Origin: Annona cherimola
Lineage: Eukaryota > Streptophyta > Magnoliopsida > Magnoliales > Annonaceae
DNA length: 64,000 nucleotides
Reading direction: 5' to 3'
NCBI GenBank assembly: GCA_030490835.1
Contig: CM059971.1
Location: forward strand, 28,159,124 to 28,223,123
This document shows, one piece after another, positions 31,002 to 42,200 of this stretch; position 1 is the first letter of the stretch, and each line of letters starts with the position of its first letter. Below the pieces are notes generated by a model. That model saw only the letters and a program-made list of their open reading frames with translations, was not told the origin of the DNA and did not search any database. A program made the position numbers and the translations under genes.

Positions 31002-32227
31002 CAGGGGTGCAACTTGGGTCGGGTTGTACCGGGTTGGAGTGAACCTAAACCCTAAGTCAACTGGGTTAGAGTAAACCCAAGCCCAAACCTCAACAATTTA
31101 ATCCGGGTTCGAACTGCGTTCGCATTGGTCTTGGTTTGGTTTCGGGTTAAAATTCGGGTTACCAATAAATTATTTTTTTCCTAATTTAATTATAATCTAA
31201 AAAAATTATTGGAATATACATACTTGTGTTTACGAAGTCAAGTGTAGCAAATAGTTAAAGGAAATGACTCAAGTGTAGTAAATAGAAAATGAACATATCA
31301 TACCAACTATTGTAGTTGAAACTAAACATTATCATACAAATTACTGAAATTGAATTCAAACTGAATATTTATCGTACAAATTGCTAAAATAGAAATTGAC
31401 CACTTGTCATACAAATAAACTTAAAATATGAATCAAATTTATACTACAATTTGAAATTCAAACTAATAAATTTCTCATACTAATAGAAAGTATAATATAA
31501 AATAGATTTATCATGCCAACTCAAATTCAAACATAATCTACATAACAGTTATTCAAAGCAACTAAATTTAAATACACTAAGCATAATGGTTCAACATTCC
31601 AATCTAATTTAAGTGCAATCCAAATTTAAAATGAAAAATAGACAAATCTCAAGTTTAAATAAGTTTACATCTCTCATCAAAAAAAAAAAAAGTTTACATC
31701 CACTTTTAAATAAATTCAAAATTCAAATGAGTTCATGTTTCCAAAATTTCCAAAAAAACTAAAAAACTATTCGAAGACTTCCAATTAATTTCTCCCTTGA
31801 TTTCCATCTACATTTCAAATGTTAAGTTCTTACACGTGCGGCTGCCCCTCATATATTTTTTTTAACTTTTTTTTAAATATCCATATTAACTATATGTTAT
31901 AAATTATTAAATCATAGTCATTCATTAATTTAAACAATTTAAATCAATTAATCACTTAAATTAAACCATTCGACTAGTATATATTAAATCAATTAACCAC
32001 CTATATATTAATATTACAAAAAATGTATAATTTAGATAAACATATATAAATTACACCGGGTTCGGACCGAGTTGGTGCGAACCCGGTTTTGGTTTCGGGT
32101 TTCTACGGGTCAGGTTAAAACTGGGTCTATTTTGAAAAAAATTTAGAAAATAAAATCTATTTTTGGTTTTGGTACTGGGTCGGGTCGGGCGGGTTCGTAC
32201 CGACCCGGGTACCAAGTTTCACCCCTA
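31002..32227. mobile_element. hAT-like nonautonomous element
   Basis: The ends are CAGGGGTGCAACTTGG at left and the near-complement CCAAGTTTCACCCCTA at right. Both are followed inward by GGGTCGGG-rich subterminal repeats, as in the element at 29365. It is about 1.2 kb and AT-rich inside, with no coding frame. I could not confirm an 8-bp duplication. It sits just inside the right terminal repeat of the Pack-MULE. Confidence 0.75.
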
Positions 32228-32229
32228 GT

Positions 32230-32417
32230 TATCAAGGGCGTTTTAGGAAATGAACCAATCTGCTAATGTTCCATAGTCTTCCATTTGATAACGCTTGTTA
32301 ACATGGGGTTATATGCAATTTTGATGAAACTATATAGACGTAATATGCAATTCATGAAACTACGTAGGTATATCTATAATTTCGATAAAACTATATGGGT
32401 ATGTAGATAAATTACCC
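32230..32417 (-). repeat. Right terminal inverted repeat of the Pack-MULE
   Basis: The complement of this stretch starts GGGTAATTTATCTACATACC and follows 28448-28632 through the 'CCTACGTAGTTTCATGAATT' and 'AACCCCATGTTAACA' blocks, with scattered mismatches. Confidence 0.92.
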
Positions 32418-32426
32418 TAAAATAAT

Positions 32427-32795
32427 CCACTGGTGGTCCAAACTCGAACCGGAAAAAAAAGACCCAAAAAATCACGTGCATAGACCAACGGAAATTGGCG
32501 GGACCCACGGTACAGACCTGGTGGGGATGTGGGACCCATGCTAGGCGGTGACTTAGTGGTCCTTGCCTTCCACCCTACTCTGCTGAAAGCGGCAGGCCGA
32601 GAAATCATCGCGTTTTTGGGCTTCCCAACAAAGCCCTTGTCTGATGCGCGGAAGCGTGCGAAGCAGTGGGCCACGCCATCAGCGTCCGGTGTCGGAGAAC
32701 CTTCTTAAAAAGTGAAAAATAATAATTGAGAACAGGGTGGTCCAAAATTAGGATTTGGTCCACCACTTTGCCCATATGTCTACTCACAGTGATAT
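32427..32795. other. GC-richer single-copy-looking sequence, no gene recognised
   Basis: The base composition is clearly less AT-rich than its neighbours. A G-box core (CACGTG) occurs at about 32,473. Frames on the minus strand (32674-32417, 32787-32605) show no known domain. It might be residual promoter or exon sequence; I cannot assign it. Confidence 0.3.
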
Positions 32796-33010
32796 TCGGC
32801 TAGAAAAAAAAATTTCACTCTATTTATTTTTAATCATTTATTTATATATTTCTATAAAATTATTTTACTTTTTAATCATTTCTACGTAACTAGTTATATA
32901 ATTTAATCTATTTTCTCTATCATATCATATCCTATTATTTTCTCCAGATTTAGAAACTTTTGACGAGAACATTTTTTATCTAAAAATTTTACCAATTCTC
33001 AGATATACTT
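32796..33010. mobile_element. Tourist-like MITE fragment
   Basis: It shares 'tttaatcatttctac', 'taactagttatataatttaatctatttt' and 'atcatatcatatcctattattttctcc' with the complete MITE at 61,623-61,897. The ends are decayed. Confidence 0.5.
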
Positions 33011-33403
33011 CCCTATCGGTATAATATCTCACGTCATTTTACAAATCAAGTATAAGTATTTTAGCTATTTACCCTCAACTAATCATCAAGGGAGAATAAT
33101 GCTCCCAGAAGGAAGACAACACTCTCACACCTGCATGTTAGAAGTGTCATGTGTTAGAAGTGCTATGACGTGAAACTCAGTGGCATAAACTTGGTTTATT
33201 ATTTTATTTATTCTTATCCTCATGACAATGTTTTCAATTTCCAATATAATTTTTTATTTTTAATAATTTTGATATTTTAAGTGTATTTTTCTCTTTCTCA
33301 ATATACATAATTACATTCTTATCAATTTTTTAAAATTTTATTATTTTTTATAAAACTATTTCTCAAAGTCTATTTAACTTATGCACCAAATTTATGTGTG
33401 AAG
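33011..33403. other. AT-rich sequence without recognisable genes
   Basis: A short internal repeat ('ttagaagtg(t/c)(c/t)atg' at 33,139 and 33,153) is the only structure noticed. Confidence 0.45.
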
Positions 33404-33712
33404 TTGGATCCAATGCTTTTGGGAGCCCTTTTTTATTTTTTTGACTTTTTGAAATGATTTCGCATGCCCAAGCATAAAACATCCGAATTTAAACACAATT
33501 TTTATATTTTTGCAATATTTTAATATTTAGTTTTGAATTATGGAAATGACACTAATGCGCACATGAACAGTGCATATTTTCATTTTCATATTTCAAAAAT
33601 AAATACTAAAAAATCACAAAAGTATTAAAATTGCATATTTGAAAATTTTAAGCTTGGGTCTGCATACTTTATGAAAAAGGCCAACAGAAGCTGGAGCATT
33701 GGATCCAGATCT
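33404..33712. mobile_element. Fold-back MITE with TTGGATCCAATGC ends
   Basis: The left end TTGGATCCAATGCTTTTGGG pairs with the right end GAAGCTGGAGCATTGGATCC(A), followed inward by (GAGCCC/GGCC)TTTTT on both sides. It is about 305 bp with no coding capacity. It differs from the other MITE families here. Confidence 0.7.
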
Positions 33713-34019
33713 TATAGATATACATATATTTTGACTTTCAAAAAGCTTCATTTTTGGAGCATTTAAGTCATTTTAATCCCCTCAAAATGATGGTTTTTGA
33801 AAATATATATATATGCAAAAAATTATAAATTTTTTCGATTCAAAAAATTATAAATTTTAGTGTATAAGTTAACTGAACTTTTGAAAACAGTTTCATAAAA
33901 AATAATAACAGGTGTATTAGGCCGAATTCTATGCTAAGTAGGCTTAACAAGATCACCCTTGAAATTATTATCATACATCCAACTCAGACATATAAATCAA
34001 AAACTCATCAAGCTGTTTA

Positions 34020-34480
34020 ATAAGGGATATTTGTTTACACCGAAAGCTTTTCAAATTAAAATTTTTTAATTTAAAATTTTTCATTATCCATTATTTCCGT
34101 CACTTTTTCTATATAATTGTGTTTTTTAATTATTTCTACATAACTACTCATAGATTCAACTATCTATTTTAACTCTATTCACTTTACTCTTCATCCTCAC
34201 CTTACTTAGTCACATGTTTTCTCCAATTTAAAAAATTTTTATACTTAAAAATTTTTACACCGAAAACTTTTGGTAATAAATTTTATTACTTTCTAAACAC
34301 ATCTCGAGGGGTGTTTGCTTACCCAAAAACTATACACAATTAACAATTATCCTATTTTTAATTATTTAATTATTTTATTTTCTTTACCTTATCATATTAT
34401 ATTATTTTTTCTCATTTCAAAAGCTTTTGTATTAAAAAATTTTCTTCAGAAATTATCACTTCTAAAATACACAAGTAAAA
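34020..34480. mobile_element. Two adjoining Tourist-like MITE copies, degenerate
   Basis: A first copy (about 34,023-34,300) and a second beginning 'ggggtgtttgcttaccc' at about 34,317 both contain the core 'taattatttctacataact' / 'ttatcatattatattatttttt'. They match the MITE at 61,623-61,897. Some sequence between ends has been lost in the second. Confidence 0.55.
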
Positions 34481-34599
34481 TTTTATTTTAAGTTAGCATC
34501 TTTTGCTTATTGAAAAACGCACCCATATTATAATATTTTTCTTACATAATAATTTTTTTCCCTTTTACCATTATCATAATCTAGTCCTCTCATCTTTTT

Positions 34600-34880
34600 T
34601 AAAAATATTGTTCACGCAAACGACGGCGATGAGACGAGAATATAGGAAGCATTACTCCCGATCATGCAGCGGCGGAGTCAACGAACCGATGGGCACTACA
34701 TTGGTAGAATGTGGGCCTTATTAGACTTGACTGACGTATTTGGATGGAAAATTTTTTAATTAGCAGTCGGTGGCGTGACTCGCATGCCGAGGCGTCTTCG
34801 CTGCGAAAGCCTTGCGGAAGAAGCAAAGGCTAACCTTTTCCCGTCAATGCGGAAATGCCTTTTGCTCACCACCTTTTCTG
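34600..34880. other. GC-richer patch, no gene recognised
   Basis: It includes 'acgacggcgatgagacgag' and 'gcagcggcggagtcaacg'. The 73-codon plus-strand frame 34503-34724 crosses its boundary and looks accidental. No domain is recognised. Confidence 0.3.
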
Positions 34881-35104
34881 ATTTATCATTGACTATTTAT
34901 ATTTTTGTGAATTTTTGTGTGCATTTGAAAATTCTTACTCATGATTCGTGATGTTATGCACAAATTTCGTTGAGAGTTTACATGATAATGGCTTTACTTT
35001 TTAGTTCTTCATTGGTTTTTTAAATTTTATGGCCTGCAAGCATAATACTTTTTGTTTTTTTGTTGTTTTGTTTTTTTATAATTCACGTGTGTATTTCTCA
35101 CATA

Positions 35105-35290
35105 TGGGTGCTTTTGGCGACTGAAAAGTTTTTGAAAAAAATATTTTTCACAGTTTTGAAAAAAGTTTTTCCACTTTCTAATCATTTCTAAACGTCCCTT
35201 TGTACAAATACTTTACTTTCTAATTATTTTTATATATCTTTCCAACTAACAACATTTTACTCCTAATATTATCACTATATCATTAGATGA
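35105..35290. mobile_element. Tourist-like MITE fragment
   Basis: 'gggtgcttttggcgactgaaaagttttt' and 'cactttctaatcatttctaaacg...tactttctaattatttttatatatc' match the family core. The right end is lost near 35,290. Confidence 0.5.
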
Positions 35291-37710
35291 CTCTTACACC
35301 TTGCATGTACACGAAATAGGTCACTAGCTCAACTCTTGCTTAAGCTAACACGCGACAACGAGATCGCTCTTTGAAACTATAGGCAATTGATGAATGAGGG
35401 TAACAACTGACCTCTTCAGTAAGTGATAAAGCAAATGATCATAAAATCGATCTTCAATTCTTTAGACACAAAAGAAACATGACACTTTTGATTGCTATTC
35501 ACTACGAAAGCCATACTTTTCTTGTACCTCAAATTGTATAAAGTGGTTCTCTTACTAAAATTGAGATAATGAAGTCTCATATGATAACAAAATAAGGATT
35601 TTAAATCAACGAACACTCTTATAAAAAATGAGTCGTTCATGACACATAATATGCTCACTTGAGTGCTATTTCTCTTCTAGTATATTGCCATTCTCCATAT
35701 TGACTTAGAGTGCCACAATACATATGCGGAAGAACTCTCTACTGTAGTTTTCATGTCTTTGTCTTATTGATGATGGTCTGTAGTCAATTCCCAAATTCGA
35801 TGAGCCCACAATGTGATGTATATCTCACCGTATACGGTGCCATCTATGGAAATGACATGAAAGGCATACCATGACTGGAGCCTAAAAGACCAATTACATT
35901 TTGCATAGTCATGAAAACAACTTAGTGAGCAAAATTAGTGCAATTAGTTTACTACAAACTCCTCACCTTCTTCGCCTATGGCCATACCTCTAAAGCTGGC
36001 AATTTCAATTTTGCAAATTATTATGAATTTGGTACAACAAATTATGTCGATGCTCCTCCATTAGCATCAATATCAAGTCCTTGAAGTGTACATGCTAGCT
36101 GGTAGTTGCTTATTTAGTAGAAGCAGAAGTGGGAGGTTCAGAGGATTATGTCTCAAACTTAGTTATTCGACAGGATTAAAATCATAAGATTGAAAAGCAA
36201 CTACACTATCACAGTATAAATGACACTAATCTCTTAAAGAGTTTAAGAGAAATTCATTTCTCCCGTGTGCTCAAATATTTATTTCTCCCATAGACCTTAT
36301 CCACATTTATAATTATCCTGAGATAAATACACAAAGCTATCTCAACATAGGTATACTTCTGTATGCTTTGTATTGTATGCTTTGTATTGTAGTGGATTGC
36401 TTTTTCCAGTGCAGAGAGGAAACCCACAATGGGCATATTTGTATCATAATGTAATTCCAACAAATGTCATGCTATTCAAGTAAAGGTGATGTGATTTTAC
36501 ACACTTAACTAACAAGTAGATACTTAGAGAGACGCCATCCAACTAGGAGAAGGACAACAACGACAAGATCAATGCATAAATGTGGGAGGCTTATCCCATG
36601 TCCACTGAAAGGATACAATGGACAACCAGGTTCATCTAGACAAACTTTAGTAAAGGGACTTATTGGACTTGCGATGGGTCATGAAGAAGGATAATTGTGT
36701 TCTCCAGCGTTCCAAAATACATCTGTTCACTCAAAAGGTGTTGAGAGAACTAATTCTTTAGAAGTGTAAGCTTCCTCTACTGATTTTTGTAGTGGCAAAG
36801 GAGACCTTGGGGAACAAATTACTTGATATCTAGGGGGTCATGTATATCTTGTTGGCTAAAAAAATCATTTCCTATAATTTTAATTATTCTGCAATAATTA
36901 TTCTTTTATTAAATAAATGAACATGATAACACATATATGAGTTACATATAACTCTGTATGTTATAAATATTATTTTGATTTTTCAAAAGTATTTCTTGTC
37001 ATCGAAAATTATTTTCATATGTGTTGTTCATTTTTCTATAATAAAATATTTATAAATTACCTTAAAATACCTCAATAAACAAAAATATCAACAAATTAGT
37101 AAGATCTTAAAGTAATCAGGTGGACCAATCTTACGAATATCTCATAAATAGATCCAGAGATTTTTTTATTAAAACAATATTATTAGCCCTTCTTTCATAT
37201 CATGTATTCATTTTAAATGGGTAAATATGAAAATAATTATAAATTATCGAATCGTTCATCAAATAAATTATTGAATCATTCATCCAATAAATTTTTGAAC
37301 CAAATACAAATATTAACAAGAATGTGAAAATTATCTTGAGCAAAAATATCATTTTTTAGGTTTATGAACAATAAAATTTTTTAGAAATATTATTAAATCA
37401 TCATAAAAATGACAGAAACAAAATCTAACCTTATACAATTTTTTTAGAAGGCATAGAGTTATTTTTTAACAAAATGTCATGAATAAGTTTTTTTTCTTAT
37501 TTTTATACCTCAAAACAAGAATAAATATTATAAAATTTGTAAAAATAATTTTTTTTATCATATCTTAATATTTCTTGGATAGACATTATTCCCATTTCCC
37601 CATGATTTACCTATCTTTATTTTTCGATGAATTTCTTATGCATAAAAGAAATAGTTTAATAAATAAAACCTTAAAACAAAAACACCATCATATAGCTGCG
37701 ATCAAGGTTC
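35291..37710. other. Sequence of about 2.4 kb with no recognised gene
   Basis: Minus-strand frames at 35658-35416 (80 codons) and 36463-36254 (69 codons) have no familiar motif. From 36,850 to 37,560 the DNA is very AT-rich. The part at 35,380-36,840 is less AT-rich and might be a decayed gene or element; no domain supports this. Confidence 0.35.
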
Positions 37711-40282
37711 CACCTGACTATGTGGGAATGCCCCAGCACATCCCTTGTGTTTTTATAAGGTGGAGATTGCTTTGGGCCATATTGTAATGCCATGAATATT
37801 GGCAATGATAGAAATGGACAGTGATGAGTATAGTGAGGCTTGGAAGGTCACATGATGTTAGGATTTTAGAAATTAAAAGTTGGATATGTGAAAAGCTATG
37901 TGAATTATGGTAAATATGAAAAATTCTAGTTAATGAGAAGTAGGTCAATTTTGATGAATGACTTGGTAAGGGCTCAAGATGGATTTTCACATGATTTATA
38001 TGATTTTAAATATGTAAGAACCCTTGATTTGATTGAATGATTAATGTTTGAAATTTGACTTTTATATATGATTTTGATCTTAGAATATTATAATTTGGAA
38101 TAAACTAAATTTGGAATATTTTTAGGTGTGAATGAAATGCCTAGCATGTTTGGAATGAATATAGATAGCTACAAGTGATATTTGAATGATAGGTCTGATA
38201 GATCGATGGAAATGGACCTAATCATGGAGTTAAGCTCTAAAGAACCAAGATAATGAAAATGCCTGAAGATCATTGATGAGAGCTATAATCTATGCAAGAG
38301 TGACTCTCATGATGGTTTAAATGTGTTTCCAAAGGTTTGGAATGAATTTGAGATGATAAATTTGAAAATCAAGTAATTAAAACTAACCATTAAAATTTAT
38401 TATGAAACGAACTTAATGGATGAAATTTTAGAAATAACATAGAAATTAATGATCGTTTACATAAATGAAATACTAGATACTATATGATATTTGAGCAAAA
38501 TGTTGGGGTATTAGAAATGATAGATGTAATTTGAGCTAATATGATCTGCTGTAGCAGCAAAATGATTAAAGCGAGTTGATAATTTAAATTTTATGTGAGG
38601 TATATTTTAATTAAATAAATATTGTAAATGCAATATTATTATGATAAGAGAGATGTGAGGATAATTAGATTGGTGTATGCATGATTTTTGTGTTATATAG
38701 TTACTCAAGTTGCGAATGCACAAAAATTTTCGATAAATAATATGTAGTAAAAAATATGTCAAAAACTATGATTTTAGTATTTTTTTCAAATGCAATTTTG
38801 TGGATGAATATTATTTGAAGTAATAAATCCAATAGAAAAGTATGGTTTTAACGAAAGTTATATAGAAAAAGTTATCACCATGATATTAGAGCTTAGTAGA
38901 AAAATATTGGGGGGGGGGGGGTGCATTTTTTTTTTCTAGAGGGGCATCCATTGTAGCAAAAAACATGGGGTTGTATTTTAAAAATACGAGCCACATTTTT
39001 GTCATGACATATAAAAAGAGGGGCATCCATTTTTTTTTTTTGCTTGGTTTCTTCTTCTTTTTCTCCTTTTCTTTATGTACCTTTCCACTTTGTAAAACTT
39101 CTTTCAAAACCTCTCTAAAACACGTTTGAATAATCTATCTCAGATTAAAGAGTAAGGATTTTATGGTTTAAGTTAGGATTTGAAAGAAAATCTAAATGTT
39201 TCTTCGTATGAGGCAGGTAGGTTGTTTTTTCAAATAAACTATGGAATTGAGTTAGAATCACATTGTTTTAATTATTTTTTCAGACATTGTGTTTGATTTT
39301 ATGAGTTTGGATGATTGTGGCTTGTGTACAGATTGTAGCGTTATTGAAATTTAGAATTTTTTAATGAAAAATCATGTAGAGGATGGAATAGAACTAATTA
39401 GAAATGATTTTTCATGTGATAAACATGTATTAAGTTAAATGTAAGTGGTTTGGCATGAAAACTATGAGGTTGTCTAGATGTTATTTATCATATGTTTGAT
39501 GAAATGCTTAAGTAAGACTTAACGTGAGAAAATTATATACAAACGGGCATATAAAACCTCAGTGATATAAATGAGTCCTTACACTTACTTAGGATATGTG
39601 AGTGTGAGGTTTGTAATGAATGAGACCTATGTTGGATTGACGTGCATGAATTGTGTGATATGAAATTACGGTTTATACTTTGTTGTTTGAGGTTGTAGTT
39701 TGATTGTCATTGGAATTATATAATTTTCATATTAAAGGGGGAAGGATTGCTTAGTATGTACTTATGTTGTCTTTAAAATGGATGGAATAGCCCTTGGCAT
39801 AGCCTAGCTTGAGCTAAGAATGATAAGATCATTAGTGGGTGATTTATGCATTGACAAGGTTTGTGTATTTGGAAGATTTTGGATGATTACGGTTTTTGAT
39901 TTATCTTGGCACATGTTGATTTGGATGAGTTGGAGCTAAGCACTTTTAGTAATGGTTTGGTTATATGTGTATATAATTTTATGAAACCACATGATGTATG
40001 CTGTTGACATAAGCATGATGCATACGACATGAGTGATGCATGTGCATTATTTGTGTTGAGTTGTTCATAACTGGTGATTGACATGGTTGCATATACATGT
40101 TTGTGGTATGACATGACATAGTTGATCGAGTTAGTGAGAGCTCGAGTTTATTTGTAGCATTTATGATATGCTAGAGGTTATATAATGTGTAAGAAGTGAT
40201 GGTGGGATATTAGAGGTGATGATGTAATTTCAGTCAATACAATTTGTTGTAGAGGCAAGATGATTAAAAATCCAGTTTATGG

Positions 40283-40822
40283 TTGGAGCGACATAAACAC
40301 CATGGTTGGAGCGACATAAACACTATTCCTCTTCCTCCACACGCACAGGATGATAGCCTCTTTTGGATGCATGAACCAAATGGAGCTTTTTCGGTAAAAT
40401 CGGCTTATAGAGTGCTATGCTCTGTGGATGGGGAATCTCAAGACAAAGCTATCTATCAAGCCATATGGAGAACGGGGCTTCCTAGCAAAGTTAAAATCTT
40501 TGGGTGGCGCCTCCTCAGGAATGCGCTGCCCACGTTGCAAAATTTGATGGACAGGGGTATTTCTGTGGAATCTCAATGTCTGTTTTGCAGGGTTGAGAGG
40601 GAAGATATCAACCATTTGTTCCTGAGATGTGAGCATACCAGGGGATCGTGCTGGCGACCGGGAAGTCGCACCTCACGGGCAGCGACAATGCAGGATATTT
40701 TGAGAATGTATACTCCTAAAAACAGGTCATATGATCTTGCAATGTTCATCCTGTGCTGCTGGAGGATTTGGTTTTTGCGGAATTCCTTCAGGGAGGAGGG
40801 TATTCGTCCAGCCTTTTCATAG
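40283..40822 (+). pseudogene. LINE ORF2 zf-RVT domain
   Basis: An open frame of 179 codons, truncated at its 5' side by the insertion, so the ATG is accidental. It contains 'DSLFWMHEPNGAFSVKSAYR' (the 'D-W-W-P…G-FSV-SAY' block) and 'WRTGLPSKVKIFGWRLLRNA' with 'LPTLQNLMDRGI'. A zinc-binding 'CLFCRVEREDINHLFLRC' (C-x2-C…H-x4-C) follows, then 'CCWRIWFLRN'. This domain is thought to help LINE proteins bind their template. The frame ends in a TAG just before the RNase H part, so the two domains are separated by a stop or small shift. Confidence 0.88.
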
Positions 40823-40837
40823 ATAACCCGATGGTGT

Positions 40838-41464
40838 GTGGAGTTCTACGAGGACCACAGAAGTGCTAAACCTCTCATGCTGGGGGGCTTCTTGAACCGA
40901 ACGTTGGTTCCCAGATGGACCAAACCACCTCTTGGGACCTTTAAGATCAATGTGGACTCTCGGAATCACAGGGAGATGGTTTCTATGGGATTTGCCGCGG
41001 TTATCAGGGATTATAAGGGAGACTTTTTCGCGGCTAAAGGATGGAGGATGGAGGGTACCATGGAGCCCATTCTCATGGAAGCAAAAGCTTTTCTTCTGGG
41101 AGCAAGTTGGGCTGTCAATCTCTTGCGGGGAAACATCATGGTGGAGACCGACTCCTTACTTTTGTTTAACTTTTTGGCGGACGACGGCCCGATTTCTGCA
41201 CCGGCGGGGATCATCATTGACGAGATAAAAGCCTTACTTTCTTTGGCTCCCCGGGTCTCCATCCATCATGTTTTAAGGCAGGGAAACGCGGTTGCCCACG
41301 CCTTGGCTGATTTTATGTCTATATCGAATCTTGAACACCAGTGTTGGAGGGGAAACCCCCCTCATGCTATTCTGGAGAAAATTTGTACAGATAAATTTTT
41401 TGCTAATGAAATTGCGGAGTTCTCTTTCCCGGTTCCCTTCCTAATCGGAAGGGGATCGGGATAG
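40838..41464 (+). pseudogene. LINE ORF2 RNase H-like domain (RVT_3)
   Basis: 208 codons: 'PRWTKPPLGTFKINVDS' (first acidic residue of the fold), 'GFAAVIRDYKGDFFAAKGWR', 'EPILMEAKAFLLGASWAV' (catalytic Glu), 'NIMVETDSLLLFNFL' (catalytic Asp in ETDS), then 'HHVLRQGNAVAHALADF' with the final His and Asp. All expected acidic positions appear present. In plant LINEs this C-terminal domain would remove RNA from the hybrid. It ends at a TAG, 26 bp before the poly(A). A 98-codon frame at 40932-41228 is a shadow. Confidence 0.88.
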
Positions 41465-42200
41465 GGTCAAGTCCGTTTCATCAAAAAAAAAAAAATCCAG
41501 TTTATGGGTCAAAATTTGAGTATGTTTTAATCAAATACATGTCATAAATAAGATGTTATAATGATGAGAGAGGTGTGATGATGATTAGATTGATATATGC
41601 ATCATGTTCATATGATATAGCTACTAAAGTTGCAAATGAATGAAAATTGTTGATGAATAATGTGTAACAAAATGTATGTCAGAAATTGTTATTTTGGTAT
41701 TTTGAGTTAAAATTTTGTAAAAAGATGGTACTTAAAATAAGAAATTCAATAAAAAAGAATTATTTTAATCAAAGTTGTGTAGAAAAAGTTATAAACAAAA
41801 TACTGGCGCTTGGCAAAAAAAATACCATGGGGGCCGTGTTTTTACCCAAAAAATACGACAACGTATTTTTCTTAACAAGCAGCTAAGGCAACACAAATAC
41901 ACCTACGTTTCTGCCACATGGTTTAAATTAAGGAGGAGCATCAATTTTCTCATTTTTTGCTTGGTTTCTTCTTCTTTATTTCATTTCTCTTCCTCCATCT
42001 TTCCATCTTGTAAAACTCCTAAAACCTCTCCGTAACAAGTTTGAAGAACTCATCTAAAAATCATGGAGTAAGGATTTATGGATTCAAGTAAAGGGTTTGA
42101 AGAAAATTGGAAAATTTCTTTGTACGAGGTAAGAAAGTTATTTTCTTTTCAAATAAACCATAGATATTAGCTAGAATCTTATTGTTTTAGTGATTTTTAC

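Larger units (their letters stand above)
28448..32417. mobile_element. Pack-MULE carrying raffinose synthase fragments
   Basis: Long terminal inverted repeats (28448-28632 and 32230-32417, about 185 bp, starting GG(A/G)TAATTT) are flanked by a perfect 9-bp duplication TAAAATAAT (28439-28447 and 32418-32426), the length made by Mutator-like elements. There is no transposase. Inside are broken pieces of a raffinose synthase gene on the minus strand, an unassigned segment, and two hAT-like elements (29365-30099, 31002-32227) that inserted later. Without them the element is about 2.0 kb, usual for a Pack-MULE. Its termini resemble those of the MULE at 44311-54499. Confidence 0.92.
40283..41490 (+). 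mobile_element. 5'-truncated L1-type LINE insertion
   Basis: The insertion is flanked by the 17-bp direct repeat AAAAATCCAGTTTATGG (40266-40282, 41491-41507) and ends in a run of A's that merges with the repeat. These are the marks of target-primed reverse transcription. Only the 3' end of ORF2 was copied (zf-RVT and RNase H). The first 20 bases are repeated once ('ggttggagcgacataaacac' at 40281 and 40304). It is much less decayed than the LINE at 3,806-25,555, though of the same kind. Confidence 0.92.
38512..42200 (+). repeat. Tandem duplication of about 1.69 kb, LTR-like
   Basis: The block from 'tgtaatttgagctaatatgatctgctgtagcagcaaaatgattaaa' (38,520) recurs from about 40,225. The match continues through 'gttatcaccatgatattagagcttag' to 'ttgcttggtttcttcttctt' (39,041 and 41,959) and on to about 39,270/42,200. 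After removing the LINE in the second copy, the offset is about 1,695 bp at both ends. A TATA-like 'acatataaaaagagggg' (39,006) and 'gaggtaag' (42,126) after it suggest an old gypsy-type LTR. The first copy has an 11-G run at about 38,911-38,921. The two copies are well diverged. Confidence 0.65.

Noticed and set aside
31002..32227. 8-bp target-site duplication for the second hAT-like element in the Pack-MULE
   Set aside because: Flanks ATGTGTTG and GTTATCAA do not match. The element is kept on TIR evidence alone.
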